Part shown: positions 44,401 through 56,714 of the stretch, piece by piece | How the letters are laid out: each line of letters opens with the position of its first letter | Numbering within the stretch: position 1 is the stretch's first letter | DNA from: Takakia lepidozioides | Lineage: Eukaryota > Streptophyta > Takakiopsida > Takakiales > Takakiaceae | Direction: 5' to 3' | Length of the DNA: 64,000 nt | Assembly (NCBI GenBank): GCA_030704615.1 | Contig: CM060734.1 | Location: forward strand, 43,046,042-43,110,041 | Translations under genes and position numbers: made by a program | The notes under the pieces: generated by a model | The model's database searches: none | What the model was told of the DNA's origin: nothing | Seen by the model: only the letters and a program-made list of their open reading frames with translations

Positions 44401-46290
44401 AAAACCAAAACAACAGGATACAAGCTTGCGTTAACGCAATATTGCTCGGTTGCACGTCCAGAGCCTTCAGAGCTCCCTCAAAACCTCCAAATTCACAGTT
44501 CTACATGGAAAAAACGACACAAGAATACAGAAACATACACTTCAAGTACCAGATTTGTTTCTTGGAGGTCACACCTGTACAACACTCGTTTCATTGCTTG
44601 CTCGCTGTTGTACTGGTTTTACCTGGAGATTCCTTTGTCTCTCTCGAACTCCCTAAAGAAACAATTGTTCCAGACAGTGAGCTTCCATCTCCTGATATAG
44701 GCCTCCAGTGTCATCCGGGGGCAAGCCATCTAGATTTTGTAGTCTGCCATTGACTCCCCAAGTGCAGCCACCGCTCGTTTTTCCAACTACAGCAAGAAAG
44801 ATCATAAGAATTGTGGAGATAGCATAGAGCAGCACAAACATTTGAAAATGGTTTTGTGGAAACCTTACGTGGCTCCATAAGGTTGCTTTGTGTAGCCACT
44901 GGTCGAATGTGTGGTCGCTAACAACTTTTATTGCTTGTGTCTTCGAGTCCCTCTCAGGAGATGGGAACATGTTGGTGTCTCTCACAAGTGGATCGGAATT
45001 CCAGATCTCCAACCACCTGATTTTGGTTGCATTGTCCACCATTGAAATGGAAAGGCGATGCAGTTTCTCTTGGGTCATCTCCGGCTTGGAGCCATACTTG
45101 TCATAATGTGCTTTCACCTGTTCCAGAAATTCCGTGCCAAGACTCGGATCTGCTATGCGGGTTTGTTTGTCGAACGCACTCATGAGGTTCTTCCTTTGAT
45201 TGTTCATCTCGAATTTCATAATGTCCTCAAGCCTAGTTGTAGATCTCTGCTCTTATGTGTAGGAAGCATAGTACTCTGCTTTCGCCTTCAAACCAGTTTC
45301 TGCTATTTCTTGCTGCATACATTATAGGGAGAAAGAATCAAACACTGCCGTTTCTTGATAAATTTGCAGTAACAACAATCAAACAAATGTCAAGAAGCTT
45401 ACCGTGTTCATGTAGTCAAGAAAAGCCTCCCTTGTCAGGCTGTACCATGTGTTTGTCTTCTTTTCAGCACACCTCTTCATCTGCTGAGGACTGAGCACGT
45501 TCGTGAATGACTCCAGTGGCATCAGCCCTATCTTCTGGATATGGAATAAAGTGTGGCAGAGATTTGTCGTCACATGGGAGGTTTCATTGGACCTGGAAAA
45601 ACCTTCAACTCATAAGATGATTTCTAATTGTGCAAACGCAGATCGGAACGGGAACAATGTTGGTAACTTACTTGTTTATGTCGTGCATGGCTGTCAAGAG
45701 CTGCGTGACACGTCCTTTGTGGTCGAGTACCATGGAAACAACGCTCTAGTGCCATTCAATCTCGTCCGAGTGCAAGCTTGAAATGTAATCCATCCAGACA
45801 AGCACTCTATGGTTCCCATCCCAGACAAAAAAACATCTTTCCCATAAACGCTTTTGTGGAGGCCTTTTTGGACAGCTTGAACTCAAACTCCCTATTTACA
45901 TCCCGCCAACATGCATCCCAACTTTGCTCTATGTCCTCTGTTAGAAGAGACTCCTCTCCTTTCGTGTTCACAGTGGATACATAGAACACTGCAGATCCCT
46001 TGACATAGCCGTGAACAAAATCGTTCTTCAACTTTGTGATGTCGTTCCTCAATGCGGGTTGAACCACGGGCATGGAGATCATCTTGTATAGTGGGATAAC
46101 CAGGTTTCCGCCGGGAACCTCCATCGACAGAATCACCTTCGAGGAGTTCACTTTCTGCCCACCCATAACCTCCTCGGCCTTGTCTTCATAGTGTCCCTCA
46201 AATGACTCTTCCTCACCATCACCTTCTGCCACTGCCGCATCTCCCCCCATGGATTTCCTTTTTTTTTTTTTCTACAGATAATGAATATCC
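41454..46290 (-). pseudogene. ParB-like/methyltransferase gene of element C, exons 2-10
   Basis: Exon limits read from GT-AG sites: 46290-45672, 45592-45403, 45312-44869, 44786-44575, about 43570-42962, 42831-42493, 42393-42108, 42027-41838 and 41709-41454. The ParB-like exon ends with a degenerate FVWDGNHR segment shifted by a seventh T in a T-run and a TAG after EIEWH. Exon 7 has LDIPDGFPIPD (42,751-42,765). Exons 8-9 give EKSPAFMQTLVETC and VVDLSMGTG|ASFHACKSAG..FFGMEAD, motifs X and I of a permuted methyltransferase, split by a phase-1 intron. A stop follows SSELH. The last exon has a GKKKRRGWA basic tail. AATAAA lies at 41,429-41,434 (minus). It shows what the hidden end of copy A should look like. 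Confidence 0.82.
43690..44450. repeat. Palindromes in intron 5 of the copy C methyltransferase gene
   Basis: Seven inverted repeats of the CAACCTTGCGTTGACGCAAG type occur, near 43,695, 43,835, 43,910, 44,005, 44,137, 44,303 and 44,425. Further ones lie in intron 1 at 46,318-46,348, 46,408-46,430 and 46,513-46,536. Several correspond in place to those of copy B, so they were present in the common ancestor. Confidence 0.85.
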
Positions 46291-46536
46291 CTGTGAGTGA
46301 CAGATTGAGCTCCCATGGATCAACCTTGCGTTGACGCAAGGTTGATTGATGGGGATGTAGCTTAGTCTGAAATGCATACCGCAACAGTCCATTGAACCCA
46401 CTAAATGCTTTGCGTTGACGCATGGTTCTTTTGTGGGCTTCAGATAATCGACTTTCCCTACTTTGCGGTTCCTGGTGCGAGACTTCGGATGCTGGGAGTG
46501 GCATCAAAATCAGCCTCACGTCAACGCAAGGTTGAT

Positions 46537-47795
46537 AGATTTCATGGGACCTATTAAACCTCCAGCAAGGTACATACAAAACCAATACATCCTCACTGCC
46601 ACTGACAACACTACCAAATGGGTAGAGGCCAAGGTACTAAGAGACAACACTACCAAGTCGACAGCCAAATTCTTATATGAAAACATCATCATACGATTTG
46701 GTTGCCAAACTGGAATTCGTCAGTGATCAGGGATCACATTTTATAAATGATGCCATAAAATGCTTGACGGAGGAGTTCATGATTGTACATCACAAGAGCA
46801 CTGCTTACTATCCCCAAGGAAATGGCCAGGCCGAATCTACCAACAAGATATTATGCATTATCTCATCCAAGATAGTAAATGCCAATCGTACAGATTGGGA
46901 CACCAAAATGAACACAACACTATAGGCATTCAGGACATCATACAAGGTGACCACAAAACATACACCATTTCAACTGGTGTATGGAACAGAGGCACTATTA
47001 CCCATTGAATGCATGATACCCACACTACGAACCGGAACTCATGAACGATGGGGTTTAGAAGAATCTCTACGAGTCAGGGAACATGAGTTATTTCATCCGG
47101 AAGAAGTTTGGGCAGCCGTTGCAAATAGCATGGCACGAATTCAAGAACAACGAAGAAAAAGAATATCCGAAGGGAAAGCAAAATCTTTCCAGGACGGCGA
47201 AAATGTTTTGTGGTTACCAAAAATCAAGAAAATCAAACTGGGAGGAAAATTAAAAATGCCATGGATGGGACCATTTCAAATCAAAAGGGTACATGACAAT
47301 AGAACTGTCGATTTGCAGACCTTGGAACAAGAATTCGTAGGACGAATAAATATTAACAAGTTAAAAGGCTACAAAGGGATACATGACAAAGCACTTATAC
47401 ATGACTTATACGCCAACGAGGAAGACCAAACCGCAGATGAGGAGCGTGAAACCGCCAGTGCATACTACATTCATCACGAAACGGTGAATCGACATGTACT
47501 AAGACAGGTGGCAATACGAGTTCATGGCACCGCTACGTTTAGACCACCATTCATTTGGAGGTCAGCACTACCACCCCGTATACCGTATGGTGAACCGTGG
47601 CCAGCACATATGCCCTACAGAACCATGAACAAATACGAAGCAACCAACGAGTCACTGCTTGTGTTAAACTCCGAGATGTACGCTCCAGATGACCCCACCG
47701 ACCGTGGTAATCATACACCACTAACCATCGATCATAACACGGAGAAAGAACGACGACGCAATCCAACAGATTGCCAAAAGACGGCGGACCGATAA
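46537..47795 (+). pseudogene. Retrotransposon integrase
   Basis: The catalytic core starts at once with [14 protein letters not shown] and continues with [40 protein letters not shown](N)K and FQLVYGTEALLPIE, giving the D,D,E triad words of gypsy integrases. GENVLWLPKIKK... and MGPFQIKRV are the C-terminal domain. A frameshift near 46,710 and a TAG near 46,925 break it. The N-terminal HHCC zinc domain and the link to RNase H are missing at the 46,536 breakpoint. Confidence 0.88.
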
Positions 47796-47816
47796 GGGCA
47801 AAGCCATTAAACCAAT

Positions 47817-49019
47817 TTGCAAATACTGCGCACACGCCACTCATCTAAAAACAGACCACATACCAAAATGGATGAACACATCCAAAATGGATACACATCC
47901 AAGATGGATGAACGTAAACTAACCGAAATCGGACAATCATCAACAACCATTAGTCCAATCCAAGACAAACCACGAAGAAAACACCAACGGAAGAAAATTA
48001 GACACATCCAGAAAAAGGATGAGGTCTACTCAAAGCCGTTACCAGAAGCTAAATGCTTCTTGGTAAGCACGGGCCCAGCAATTAAAGCTAACTGCGCTTT
48101 AAACCTAGGCGGACAGCAGGACAAAATTACCTCCACGAGAACCTTGAGAGAAGTTAGAGTGGAAGCTCACAGAGGAGAACCCCTACTTAAACCCAGAAAC
48201 GAAACCCCACACCTTCTCTTCCGCAACCTGAAAATTGTCGTCTACACAACTTCCAGTGTGCTTCATACTGCTCTTGATACAGGAATTGGTACTCTAATTC
48301 CTTACATCAACAACAAACTAAGGGAAATGACAGGCACCAAGTGGAAGACACCAAGTTCTTATGCACAAGTGAATTTCAAAATCAGCCCGGCGTTGCGGAA
48401 AATCGAGCAGGACATAGAGACACATGAGACGTTGGACAGTCTTGGCCTGCGGTACTTCGTCACCATGCTGGACTGGAACCTTAAGCACGACGAGCTGAGC
48501 AGGAAGTTCTTGGAAAACTACAACACCAGCACTCGAAGCACAAACGTCTGTGACACACATATTCTATTGACGGAGAAGTACTTGGCGGAAGTGTTTCACC
48601 TTCCCAGTCTAGACGTACCGGTGCACAACGGCAAACCACCAAGGATTATACTTGCGGACCTGTTTGAGAATCTCAACCAAGCCGATCAGGGCTACACATG
48701 TAGTCACAGCAAAAACCCCGGCTTTAAGAAGATAGCCCCGGTACTTAGCACGTTGCTTTGTCTCAGGCAAAACCACAGCTATTGCACTAAGGAGCTAATC
48801 GACCAAGTATTGATTTGCCTCAATGGGCAAATTGTGAATTGGGCAGGCTTCTTATTGAAGAAGTTGACCCAAGAATTAACCAGGTTGAGAAAGATGAAGA
48901 AGGAAGTAATGGTTACTCCCCTATTACTCCAAATGATTCGACACACTGTACACTTGACACCCGAAGAGCAAACAACGTTGGGAATCATGCAACGAGAAGA
49001 CACGGTGAAGGAGGAATGA
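47817..49019 (+). CDS. Open frame downstream of integrase, unknown function (400 residues)
   Basis: It starts near ATG 47,817 and ends at TGA 49,017-49,019. The N-terminus is basic (PRRKHQRKKIRHIQKK). The middle contains LGLRYFVTMLDWNLKHDELSRKF, HILLTEKYLAEVFHLPS and ILADLFENLNQADQGYT. This resembles the helical proteins found 3' of integrase in large plant gypsy elements (Athila/Tat-type extra ORFs), but I do not recognise a specific domain. No signal peptide or membrane segment is evident, so an envelope role is not supported. It is open throughout, unlike gag-pol. Confidence 0.5.
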   Translation: MQILRTRHSSKNRPHTKMDEHIQNGYTSKMDERKLTEIGQSSTTISPIQDKPRRKHQRKKIRHIQKKDEVYSKPLPEAKCFLVSTGPAIKANCALNLGGQQDKITSTRTLREVRVEAHRGEPLLKPRNETPHLLFRNLKIVVYTTSSVLHTALDTGIGTLIPYINNKLREMTGTKWKTPSSYAQVNFKISPALRKIEQDIETHETLDSLGLRYFVTMLDWNLKHDELSRKFLENYNTSTRSTNVCDTHILLTEKYLAEVFHLPSLDVPVHNGKPPRIILADLFENLNQADQGYTCSHSKNPGFKKIAPVLSTLLCLRQNHSYCTKELIDQVLICLNGQIVNWAGFLLKKLTQELTRLRKMKKEVMVTPLLLQMIRHTVHLTPEEQTTLGIMQREDTVKEE

Positions 49020-49071
49020 AGCGAGACGGCAGCAGGTCAAGAGGAAGAAAGACAACAATTGGAAGAAAAGG

Positions 49072-50990
49072 GTGGACTTGCAAAAAGAGCCCGGATCAAC
49101 GAAGCAACCACGAGTGCAATGGCAGAAAACATCTTCAACTCAACGGTTGATTCCACACTGCAGAGAGAGAGAGAATCAACAGCCAGAAGGAGGGGGCCAG
49201 CCGCAGACCAATGAAGCAACACCCCTGGAAATTAACACCGAAATCCAGCAAACAACACCTGCAGAGGCCACACAACCAGGAACAGAGGAGAGATCCATAG
49301 TGGTGCAACAACAGCAGGTGGTACAAGAGACACAGAGTCAGCAGCAGCAAGACAATAATTCCAATTTGGAATTACTACTCGCACACCAGGTCCTGGATAC
49401 AACAGCACGGAACACAGGTTTGGAAGAAACACCATAGAATGTAATTCTGCAGGCAATACAAGCGTTGGATCAAGTAACGGCATACATGGACAGGGCCAAA
49501 GATTACATAAGCCCGAAAAACCTTAGCATGATCTTGGACCACATCAAAGAAAAACACCAGAGGGAATTGGCAACAGCAAGAACAGTATGTAACCACGAGG
49601 TTACAATCGCATCATTGGAGGATCAAAAGACTACCCTGCTTCGCCAATACATCATTTTAATAGAACGCCGAGACGAGTGGGAACAAAGGTGGCAAAGACG
49701 GAGAGACAAAACGTGCAATGTCCAAGCCGACCTCAATGCAGAAAGAGAGTGATATCGGAAAACGGAGACAGAGGTGGAAACACTCACAAGACAGGTGCAG
49801 ACACTTAAGGGACAGGTGGATACACTCAAGGGGCAGCTGAGGACTGCCAAAGAATAGTGAACCAAGTGGCTCTCATGCAATACTGTATTGCTGAGAGAAA
49901 GGGAAAATGCAGAAAATAGGCTATTCACAGCTAACACAGAGAGAGAAATTGCCTTACACAACAAACAAGAATGGAATCAACAGCTGGAGAAGCTGACAGT
50001 GCAAGCAGGGCTGGATGCAACAGACGCAGCCTTGGCCCGAGCATGGTTGAGTGAAGGAAGTGAACTAGAAATGAAGAAATTCAACAGGGCAATGATAAAA
50101 CAAATGAAGTGTCAGTTGGTGAAATTGGTAACAGACATTCACGAGGAATTCCTGCCACCAATTCCAGAACAAGAGGAGCTCACGAATGAGGACGACCAAG
50201 AGGAGCAAGACCATGAACATGAAGCACCAATACAATCAATAACAATAACACAACCACCACCAAGTCAACAAGCACTAATACAGGCCACATCAGGGCCATC
50301 TACTCAGGAGAGCCCGTACCATTACCAAGTGTTTTGGTGGCATCAACTTCAGTAGCAGTTGATGATTTCCAAATCATGCCATGCAAGCAGGATGAGGAGT
50401 GACTAAAGTATTCAGATAAAAACTTTAAAATGATAATAGTCCCAGCCCACCAAATCCCAGAGGTACTAGAGAAGGTATTCAAAGCCTTAACCCCCTGCAG
50501 GTCATTGGGTCAATTGCATTTGCTCAATCAAACTCTCATACCTTTGAGATACAGGATGAGACCACTGGCTAGGGAGGAGACATGGTTAAGGGCAGAATTG
50601 GTTGAATTCTGGCGCCAGGCTCTCCCTTAGAGTACAAGGAGCTGGTCGCTTACATGTGAGCAGTGGGGCAATTGAAGATTAATCCTACCCTGGCAGTAGA
50701 CGTTGTAATGGGCTGCCCAAGTTTTTATATTGGCAGCTACTTATACCGGATGTTCGTCACAATGAGGGGAAGCTGGCAGCTCTATGAGAGCATTGACAAG
50801 GATACTTACTGGGAATTACCCAAATTCCAGCCACCAGAGAGAGTCTCAGGCACTTCAGCATATATGAACAGACCATTATATGCTGAAGCTTGGCGCCAGG
50901 CGAAAGATCACTTTTCACCATTGGTCCTGGACAAAGACCACCCCTTCAGAGAAACGGGGACGCAAGCTGTTAACTAGTTAATGGGCAGCA
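49072..50990 (+). pseudogene. Retrotransposon 3' coding region: Gln-rich and coiled-coil segments
   Basis: A Gln/Glu/Thr-rich stretch (VQQQQVVQETQSQQQQDNNS) leads to a heptad-like region (HIKEKHQRELATAR, ERRDEWEQRWQRRRDK, and LTRQVQTLKGQVDTLKGQL in another frame), then an acidic part (EELTNEDDQEEQDHEHE) and a last piece (50,663-50,977, LYRMFVTMRGSWQLYES). Single stops near 49,438, 49,752 and 50,355 split what looks like one long coding region after the 400-residue frame. Function unknown. Confidence 0.45.
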
Positions 50991-51282
50991 GGGCCACCAA
51001 AAACATTGTGCCCTGGACCAAGGAGGAGCTACAAACCTACCGAGAAACCTTGACCACCAAAATCGACATGGTACATACGGAATAGCAAAATACCCTGATG
51101 ACGAAAGCTGACCCATTCACGAACCACAGGAGCAACCAGACAGTGATGACAACAGAAACAAGAAGTTGCCACCACGACCATCACAATCCTGGGATGCACT
51201 TCCTAATCAGCAAACAGGCATGCCACCACCCTACATCCCCAAGAGACACAACAATCACAGGAACTGTCGAAATTGTGCGGAC

Positions 51283-51309
51283 ACAATTTCAAAAGGGGCA
51301 GGGGATAAA
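51283..51309 (+). promoter_or_regulatory. Polypurine tract before the 3' LTR
   Basis: AAAAGGGGCAGGGGATAAA ends directly before TGATAACGG of the right LTR. It fits the purine-rich primer for plus-strand synthesis, and its orientation agrees with a plus-strand element. Confidence 0.7.
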
Positions 51310-52154
51310 TGATAACGGCTAAGTATGACAGAGCTACGAGGGCCGGGTAGTGAGAGTCACGGGCAGAAAAGGCCAAGTGCACGACACTTAGCAAACGGCG
51401 GAACAATGGTACACTACCACGGGAGTAGTAGTGGGTAGTGTAACAGCCGTGGGCCATGAACCACGATATCACATGGCTACGGTAGCATAGGCTTTACTAA
51501 TAGAAGAAGTAGTGAAGGGCCATGGACCGTGTGCCACTATAGCACACAAGTCACGACCACTATCACGAGCCACTTTTTGGCAAACCTTTTAGGTTGCGTA
51601 GGCAGTTAGACAACGGTCATTAACGACTGCAAGCTGTAACGACTCTTTTGAACATAGTATAAAAGGGCTGTAAGCAACTTAGAAGGTATCGGTGATCAGT
51701 GTGTATCCAGTGGACTCAGAGTGATTTGATGTGTACTTATGTTATGATGAGATGAACTCTGAAGTAAAGCCATGCTATTCCAAGTATCTCTGTGAATAGA
51801 GTGATTGTGAGATGGAGAGAATGTGCATTATAAGAGAATGTGAGATGGTGAGAATGTGTATCATCTCAGAATAGATCTTGTTTGTCTTCAAAACTGTATG
51901 ACTGTATGAACAAAGAGACTCCAGCCTTTCCGACTAAGACCGTTTTGCTGATGAGACTACGGGTTGGACTTAATTAATAGGATTAAGCAACCTACAGAGA
52001 TGTTGATACATACGACTACCGGGGTTTAGCTATCTTTCAAACGATTACTCTGTAATCGTTTCAGAATGCATACCGTCGGACAACCTCTGTTGCATGTCTT
52101 GGGAAATGGGATGTAGAGTTGAAAGCCTATTTTGTCTAAGTCATAAACCAGCGA
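51310..52154 (+). repeat. 3' LTR of the retrotransposon
   Basis: Same start and end as the 5' LTR with few differences. An extra 'tctctgtga' near 51,787 explains most of the length difference. It is followed by CCTTA, the 5-base target-site duplication of the left flank. The last base before that duplication (A) differs from the left copy (G). Confidence 0.88.
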
Positions 52155-55030
52155 CCTTATTCACTAACTCCAATTGAAATATCTCTAAATCATCACATCT
52201 AATCTTTTAAATATAACTCTAGTCACATCATTCGGGAATCCAGTAATTAAATCCTAGGCGACATTATTATCTTTTTTTTCAATGCTCATTCTTTTTATCT
52301 CACAAGAACATCACAGTTTGACAGCTTCCAAATATCAATACATATTGCTTTATTATTTTCCCATTCATTCCTCTCTTCTACTGATTCTCATCAATATAAA
52401 ATATGATTTATATTCTCATTCATTTCCTCCATTTAAAAAAAAAATCCAAATAACACAAATTGCAGAACTAATCTACCTTCAAAGTATATCTGAATTAGAA
52501 ATCCATATCTACTGATTTATATCTCTTTATCTATCATACACACACACACACACCTGTCGCGCCTATTTGGCTCATCTAACACCAATTGCTTCAATCACAG
52601 TCTATTTATATTTGTCTTAATTGAATAACCACCGTAACTACTTGTAACAATGTTTGTTCATCCTAAAACTTCATCCCTAGTTTCATCCAATAATCGTGCC
52701 AACCATTATTGAAAAGATATCGTAACGAGCTCAACTATGGGTTCTATTATCATAGTATCGTTTGATATATTTGCGATACTGCATCGAAAATCCAAGTGAC
52801 ATTTGCATCTCTTTAATGTTGCTAAATGCACTCTAATCTTATATGCTATCTTGTTCAGGTGCTGTATCCGAAAATCAAGCATTTGATGATATACATTAGT
52901 TCAACTCAAATATCGAGTGTGACTTGGGACGATGTTGACACCAATGATCTCCTCTTTCCGAACGCTTTTTGTCTAGCAAAACGACTATGCATTTCATGCC
53001 TTGTTGGCTATATCCTATGGTGTGGATAATGGTTGGTTCACAGAAGATGATGCTCCCTAGTGTCCCCAGGATGCTTTTGGATCCCCAAATTACGACAGAG
53101 ATTTGATGAAGGCATTCCTAGAAGATCAAAGGAAGTTGCTCACTCTCGAACCAAGACAACTAGATTTACGTTCTTCTTCTTCTATGCTATCGTCATAGAT
53201 ATGTGATTCGATCTCTTTTACAATGTAGATTCAATATTTCTATGTTCAAATCATGGTGTAGTGTTGTACCTAGAGAATATGAATATTTGTAATTCAATTA
53301 TGGTTGATACAAAGCAAATTTCTTTTGAAGGTTTGACTGTATACCTTCTTTTGAAGGTTGTTGCAGTGGATAATGTAATTTCCATTCCCTGGTTGTCACT
53401 CTCACCTTTCCCCTCTACAATTTCTGTCACCATAGCTAAATTATTGTTACACAGTTTTTGACGTGTTTGGGTTGACATTTGCAGGCACCAAGAGTTAGGT
53501 ACCATGTGGTTGTGAGATTCGGCAAGGTGAACTACGTTGGGGTGTCCACCAACAACTACGTCCTGGAATGAGTTCTAGGCCGCTGAGTAAGAACAATTTT
53601 ATGTTTAATTTTTTTTATCATGTCTGCTTGTTAGGTCTTGATGTGTTTTCATCATGTTTTAATGCAATGGGCTCAATGCCATATGATTCAAAAAATCTTT
53701 TGGCTAATAGAACAACGAGGCTTGCACAATTCTGTGATTATTGATCATATTTGTTTATTGATGTTCAACAACCAGAAACATGTGGACTAATCCATCAAAA
53801 ACTAATAATATTCTACATAGCCTTACTTCTAACTGTGCAGTGTCCTCGCAAATACTAGCACTAATCTAAGTTCTCGATCTCTTATTGCTCTGCCCCCACG
53901 ATCGAATTCTATGATGGATGATTATGTTGGAAATTAATAAAATCCGTGTAGGGCTTCTACATGTTATGACCTCAATCATCATAATAAGACGACTTGTTGC
54001 ATTCTGAATGAAACCCTGTCAAACACATTAACTCAATCATTCGAATCATTCATGCATGGTGATGCAGTAACTTGACGAACAAACTGAATTCATAGCTTGC
54101 TCGGTTGAGGCGTCCAGAGCGTGTGCCCACTTGACAAATGACAAAACTTGAGTATCCAAATGCACGGGTGTAGGTGGAGGCAAAACAGCCGAACCCACCC
54201 TATGCTATGTAGGTTGAATCCACAAATTTGCCTATGCACACACCCATGAGTTGTCGATTCCCTAATTCCGTACACAATATCTTAAGTCTCACACATTATA
54301 CACCGCCTTGAATGCGCACTGCGATTGTCAATGCAATGTCGGCCCACCCTCTCAAACAACTATGGTGAGGTCTCTGACACTTGCCCAAATATTGCAAGTT
54401 TCCTCAACACAAAGACAAAATGAGAAGCAATCTAAGATGCAAAAACATAGTAGACCACACCAACGACAGCTTGTCAAGACATTTGCAACCACATTATGTA
54501 AGTATATGCAAATTTGAAAAACACGCGCGAAAACCATAATAATAGAGATCACAGCGCAACGCAAGGCGCGGGAAGGAGAGAGGCCACACAGAAAATGCGG
54601 GAGCAAGTAAAAGATGCCTTGCACAAGGTGGATGCAGGGTTGGGTGGCTCAGAAACTGTGTAATATGGCGGTTTCAAAGATAGCACATCTACTTTGTTGG
54701 CCCTGCCCTTTCTTTAAGGGTAGGGACTATGCATCAGTTTGGTGAGTTGAACCTTAACCTTATATCATGGGTTGTTCCCATGAAAGATATTGGGAACGTA
54801 TATATATTCAGAATGGGAACGTGTCCGTATGTAACATTTGTGGCGTATCTGTGCTTTAGGTGAAGTTGCTTGTTGCATGAAATAATGAAAGTTTCATTGT
54901 TGTTGCTGGATTCATTGTATTAATCGTCATTAGTTGAAATTGAATTAAATGAAGCCCTAAAATAACCCTACGAATTGAGGTGTCATTAAAACGATTGAGA
55001 AAGGGATGAAAAAACACGTTTATCATCAGA
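52155..55030. other. AT-rich stretch without a recognisable gene
   Basis: Contents seen: a short CA microsatellite (52,542-52,554) and a stretch at 53,000-53,200 that stays partly open (YGVDNGWFTEDDAP, stop, then DRDLMKAFLEDQRKLL) but matches no family I know. At 53,485-53,570 a phrase [19 protein letters not shown] follows a CAG, possibly an isolated or decayed exon. I see no convincing gene, tRNA or structured RNA. Confidence 0.4.
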
Positions 55031-55034
55031 ACTT

Positions 55035-55560
55035 GGATAGAAGGACACGTGTCGAATGGTTTCTTTTTTTCCCTGTTTAACTATAAAGAAACTGTCATTG
55101 TTACTAACGGATCTTCAAAGCACTCTTGGTCACTACGACATCTCTCTTATGACACTGAAGCCTAAAAATTTGTAACTTGTGGCATTACATTAATTTTAAA
55201 CACGTGGCCTGGCCTAATGCACACGATGAAAACGCGATCGTGAGGCATTTCGTTCTTCTTCACCAAGTCCTGTCGAATGATTTCTTTTTTTCCTGTTTAA
55301 CTATAAAGAAACTGTCATTTTTTCCAACATATCTTCAAAGCACTCTTGGTCACTACAACATCTCTCTTCATGACTCGAAGCGCATGGTCTAGGATTCAAA
55401 TCATTGTACTACTCATATAACATAGTTAACAATTTTTGCCGTCAAAAGCCCTAAAAATTTGTAACTCATGGCATTATATTATTTTTAAACACGTGGCCTG
55501 GCCTAATGCACACGATGAAGGCGCGATCGTGAGGCGTTTCGTTCTTCTTCACCAAGTCTC
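55035..55560. repeat. Tandem duplication with a unit of about 250-290 bases
   Basis: The phrases 'ctataaagaaactgtcatt', 'cttcaaagcactcttggtcactac', 'taaacacgtggcctggcc' and 'cgttcttcttcaccaagt' occur twice in the same order, from 55,035 and from 55,270. The second copy has an extra stretch at 55,380-55,440. No coding role was seen. Confidence 0.75.
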
Positions 55561-56700
55561 CCTCTTTAATTTGGTGACATTGTTGATTTGGAACAGGTCC
55601 AACAACAAAGTTGTCGCATTATGCTGCAAATTCGCCCGTCACCACCAGTGGCCCAACTCACTTAGTCATTTGGGAAACCCGCTAATGGAACATCCTCTGC
55701 TTGGCACACTACGAAATGTGAGAAGGCACTGCTGTGTTTTTAGGGACCGAAAATCTTTGGTAGAAACTATATCAGCTTTCAACACCCCCAATGCTTAGCT
55801 GGTTTTTTGTTGTTTTGCTTTGTTTTTCTTTCTACCTACCATTATATGAGTGTAGATTCATTTTTTATAGTCCATAAAATTTTATGCTGTAACATCTGTA
55901 GTCCACAGTAATCATCTTTAAAAGTCCATAGCTTTGTAACAAATTATAATCTCTTTTGCAATCTAACAATTGGTACACATTTCTATTGTAATTAGAAACC
56001 TTACACCAACGAACTTACGTGAAATTTCGATTTGTTGGAACAATATAATTGAAATCACAGATGAAGGTCACTATAGATTATATGGATTAGCTACCTTAGG
56101 ATTGTATCGTCTTTTACTAAGAATGCATACAAATCTATAATCTAGAATGGCCAGGAGAATCTCTTACGAATCTTGGTAGCAAATTACTCCCGAACATTGT
56201 CTTGTAGTATATTAAATAAAAAATATCTAGTGATGGTTCAAGTTGGCAACCTTATGTTGAAATAGACTTTTTATTTTGATAAGATGATATTCATACATGG
56301 TACAAGACATATTAGTGTGTTAGTACCAAACAAGGATATTTTTTTTGTGTTTGTATCTACTTTGGGATAGTTCTCATAATATTGTGTTGATGGAACAATG
56401 TCTTCAATATTTGGGGGGGGACTCTTTTCTAAAAATGTTAGATATACTACTATCTATTTTTCTAAAAATAAACTGAAAATACAAAATCAGAATTTTGTTT
56501 TTCCGGACTTCTAATGGACTCAACATCTACCGCTTTTGAGCCACCCAACCCTGCATCTGTCCACAACCACAAATAGTAAGCCTAACAAAAGAAAAATCAA
56601 CCTAATCGCTCCTTAAAATACTGACTGCCATGTTGCTGGCATCCCACCATCTAAAAGAGGGCCCATTGAAATATGAGGAAAACTAAGCCAAAAAACTAAA
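55561..56700. other. No gene recognised; old dispersed repeat at about 55,860-55,985
   Basis: AT-rich sequence with short open frames only. The part near 55,900 shares a diverged phrase order with 28,600-28,760. Nothing else could be assigned. Confidence 0.35.
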
Positions 56701-56714
56701 AATGGAGGCCCACA

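Larger units (their letters stand above)
41069..46536. mobile_element. Element C, right part (methyltransferase half), inverted
   Basis: The minus strand carries exon 2 to the last exon of the methyltransferase gene and the element's right flank with a run of about 20 C (41,076-41,097) and CCTAATTCCGTGCT, the reverse complement of copy B's terminal sequence. The GCTCACGCG terminus seen in B is absent, so this end is truncated. At 46,536 it breaks inside intron 1, at the point equivalent to 14,127 of copy B, directly against integrase sequence. Confidence 0.75.
30068..52154 (+). mobile_element. Ty3/gypsy-type LTR retrotransposon, about 22 kb including nested element C
   Basis: Two LTRs of about 0.84 kb start with TGATAACGGCTAAGTATGACA (30,068 and 51,310) and end in AAGTCATAAACCAGCG. 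The five bases before the left LTR (CCTTA, 30,063-30,067) recur after the right LTR (52,155-52,159), a target-site duplication. Between them lie gag pieces, protease, reverse transcriptase with RNase H, integrase, and long 3' open frames. RT precedes integrase in Ty3/gypsy order once the inverted block is turned back. Stops and a nested, inverted insertion make it inactive. Confidence 0.88.

Noticed and set aside
47817-49019. Envelope-like gene of the retrotransposon
   Set aside because: No signal peptide, transmembrane segment or fusion-type motif is visible, so only an unknown 3' protein is claimed.
52826-53560. Possible host gene exons
   Set aside because: Short open pieces with stops, no recognisable domain and no consistent splice chain.
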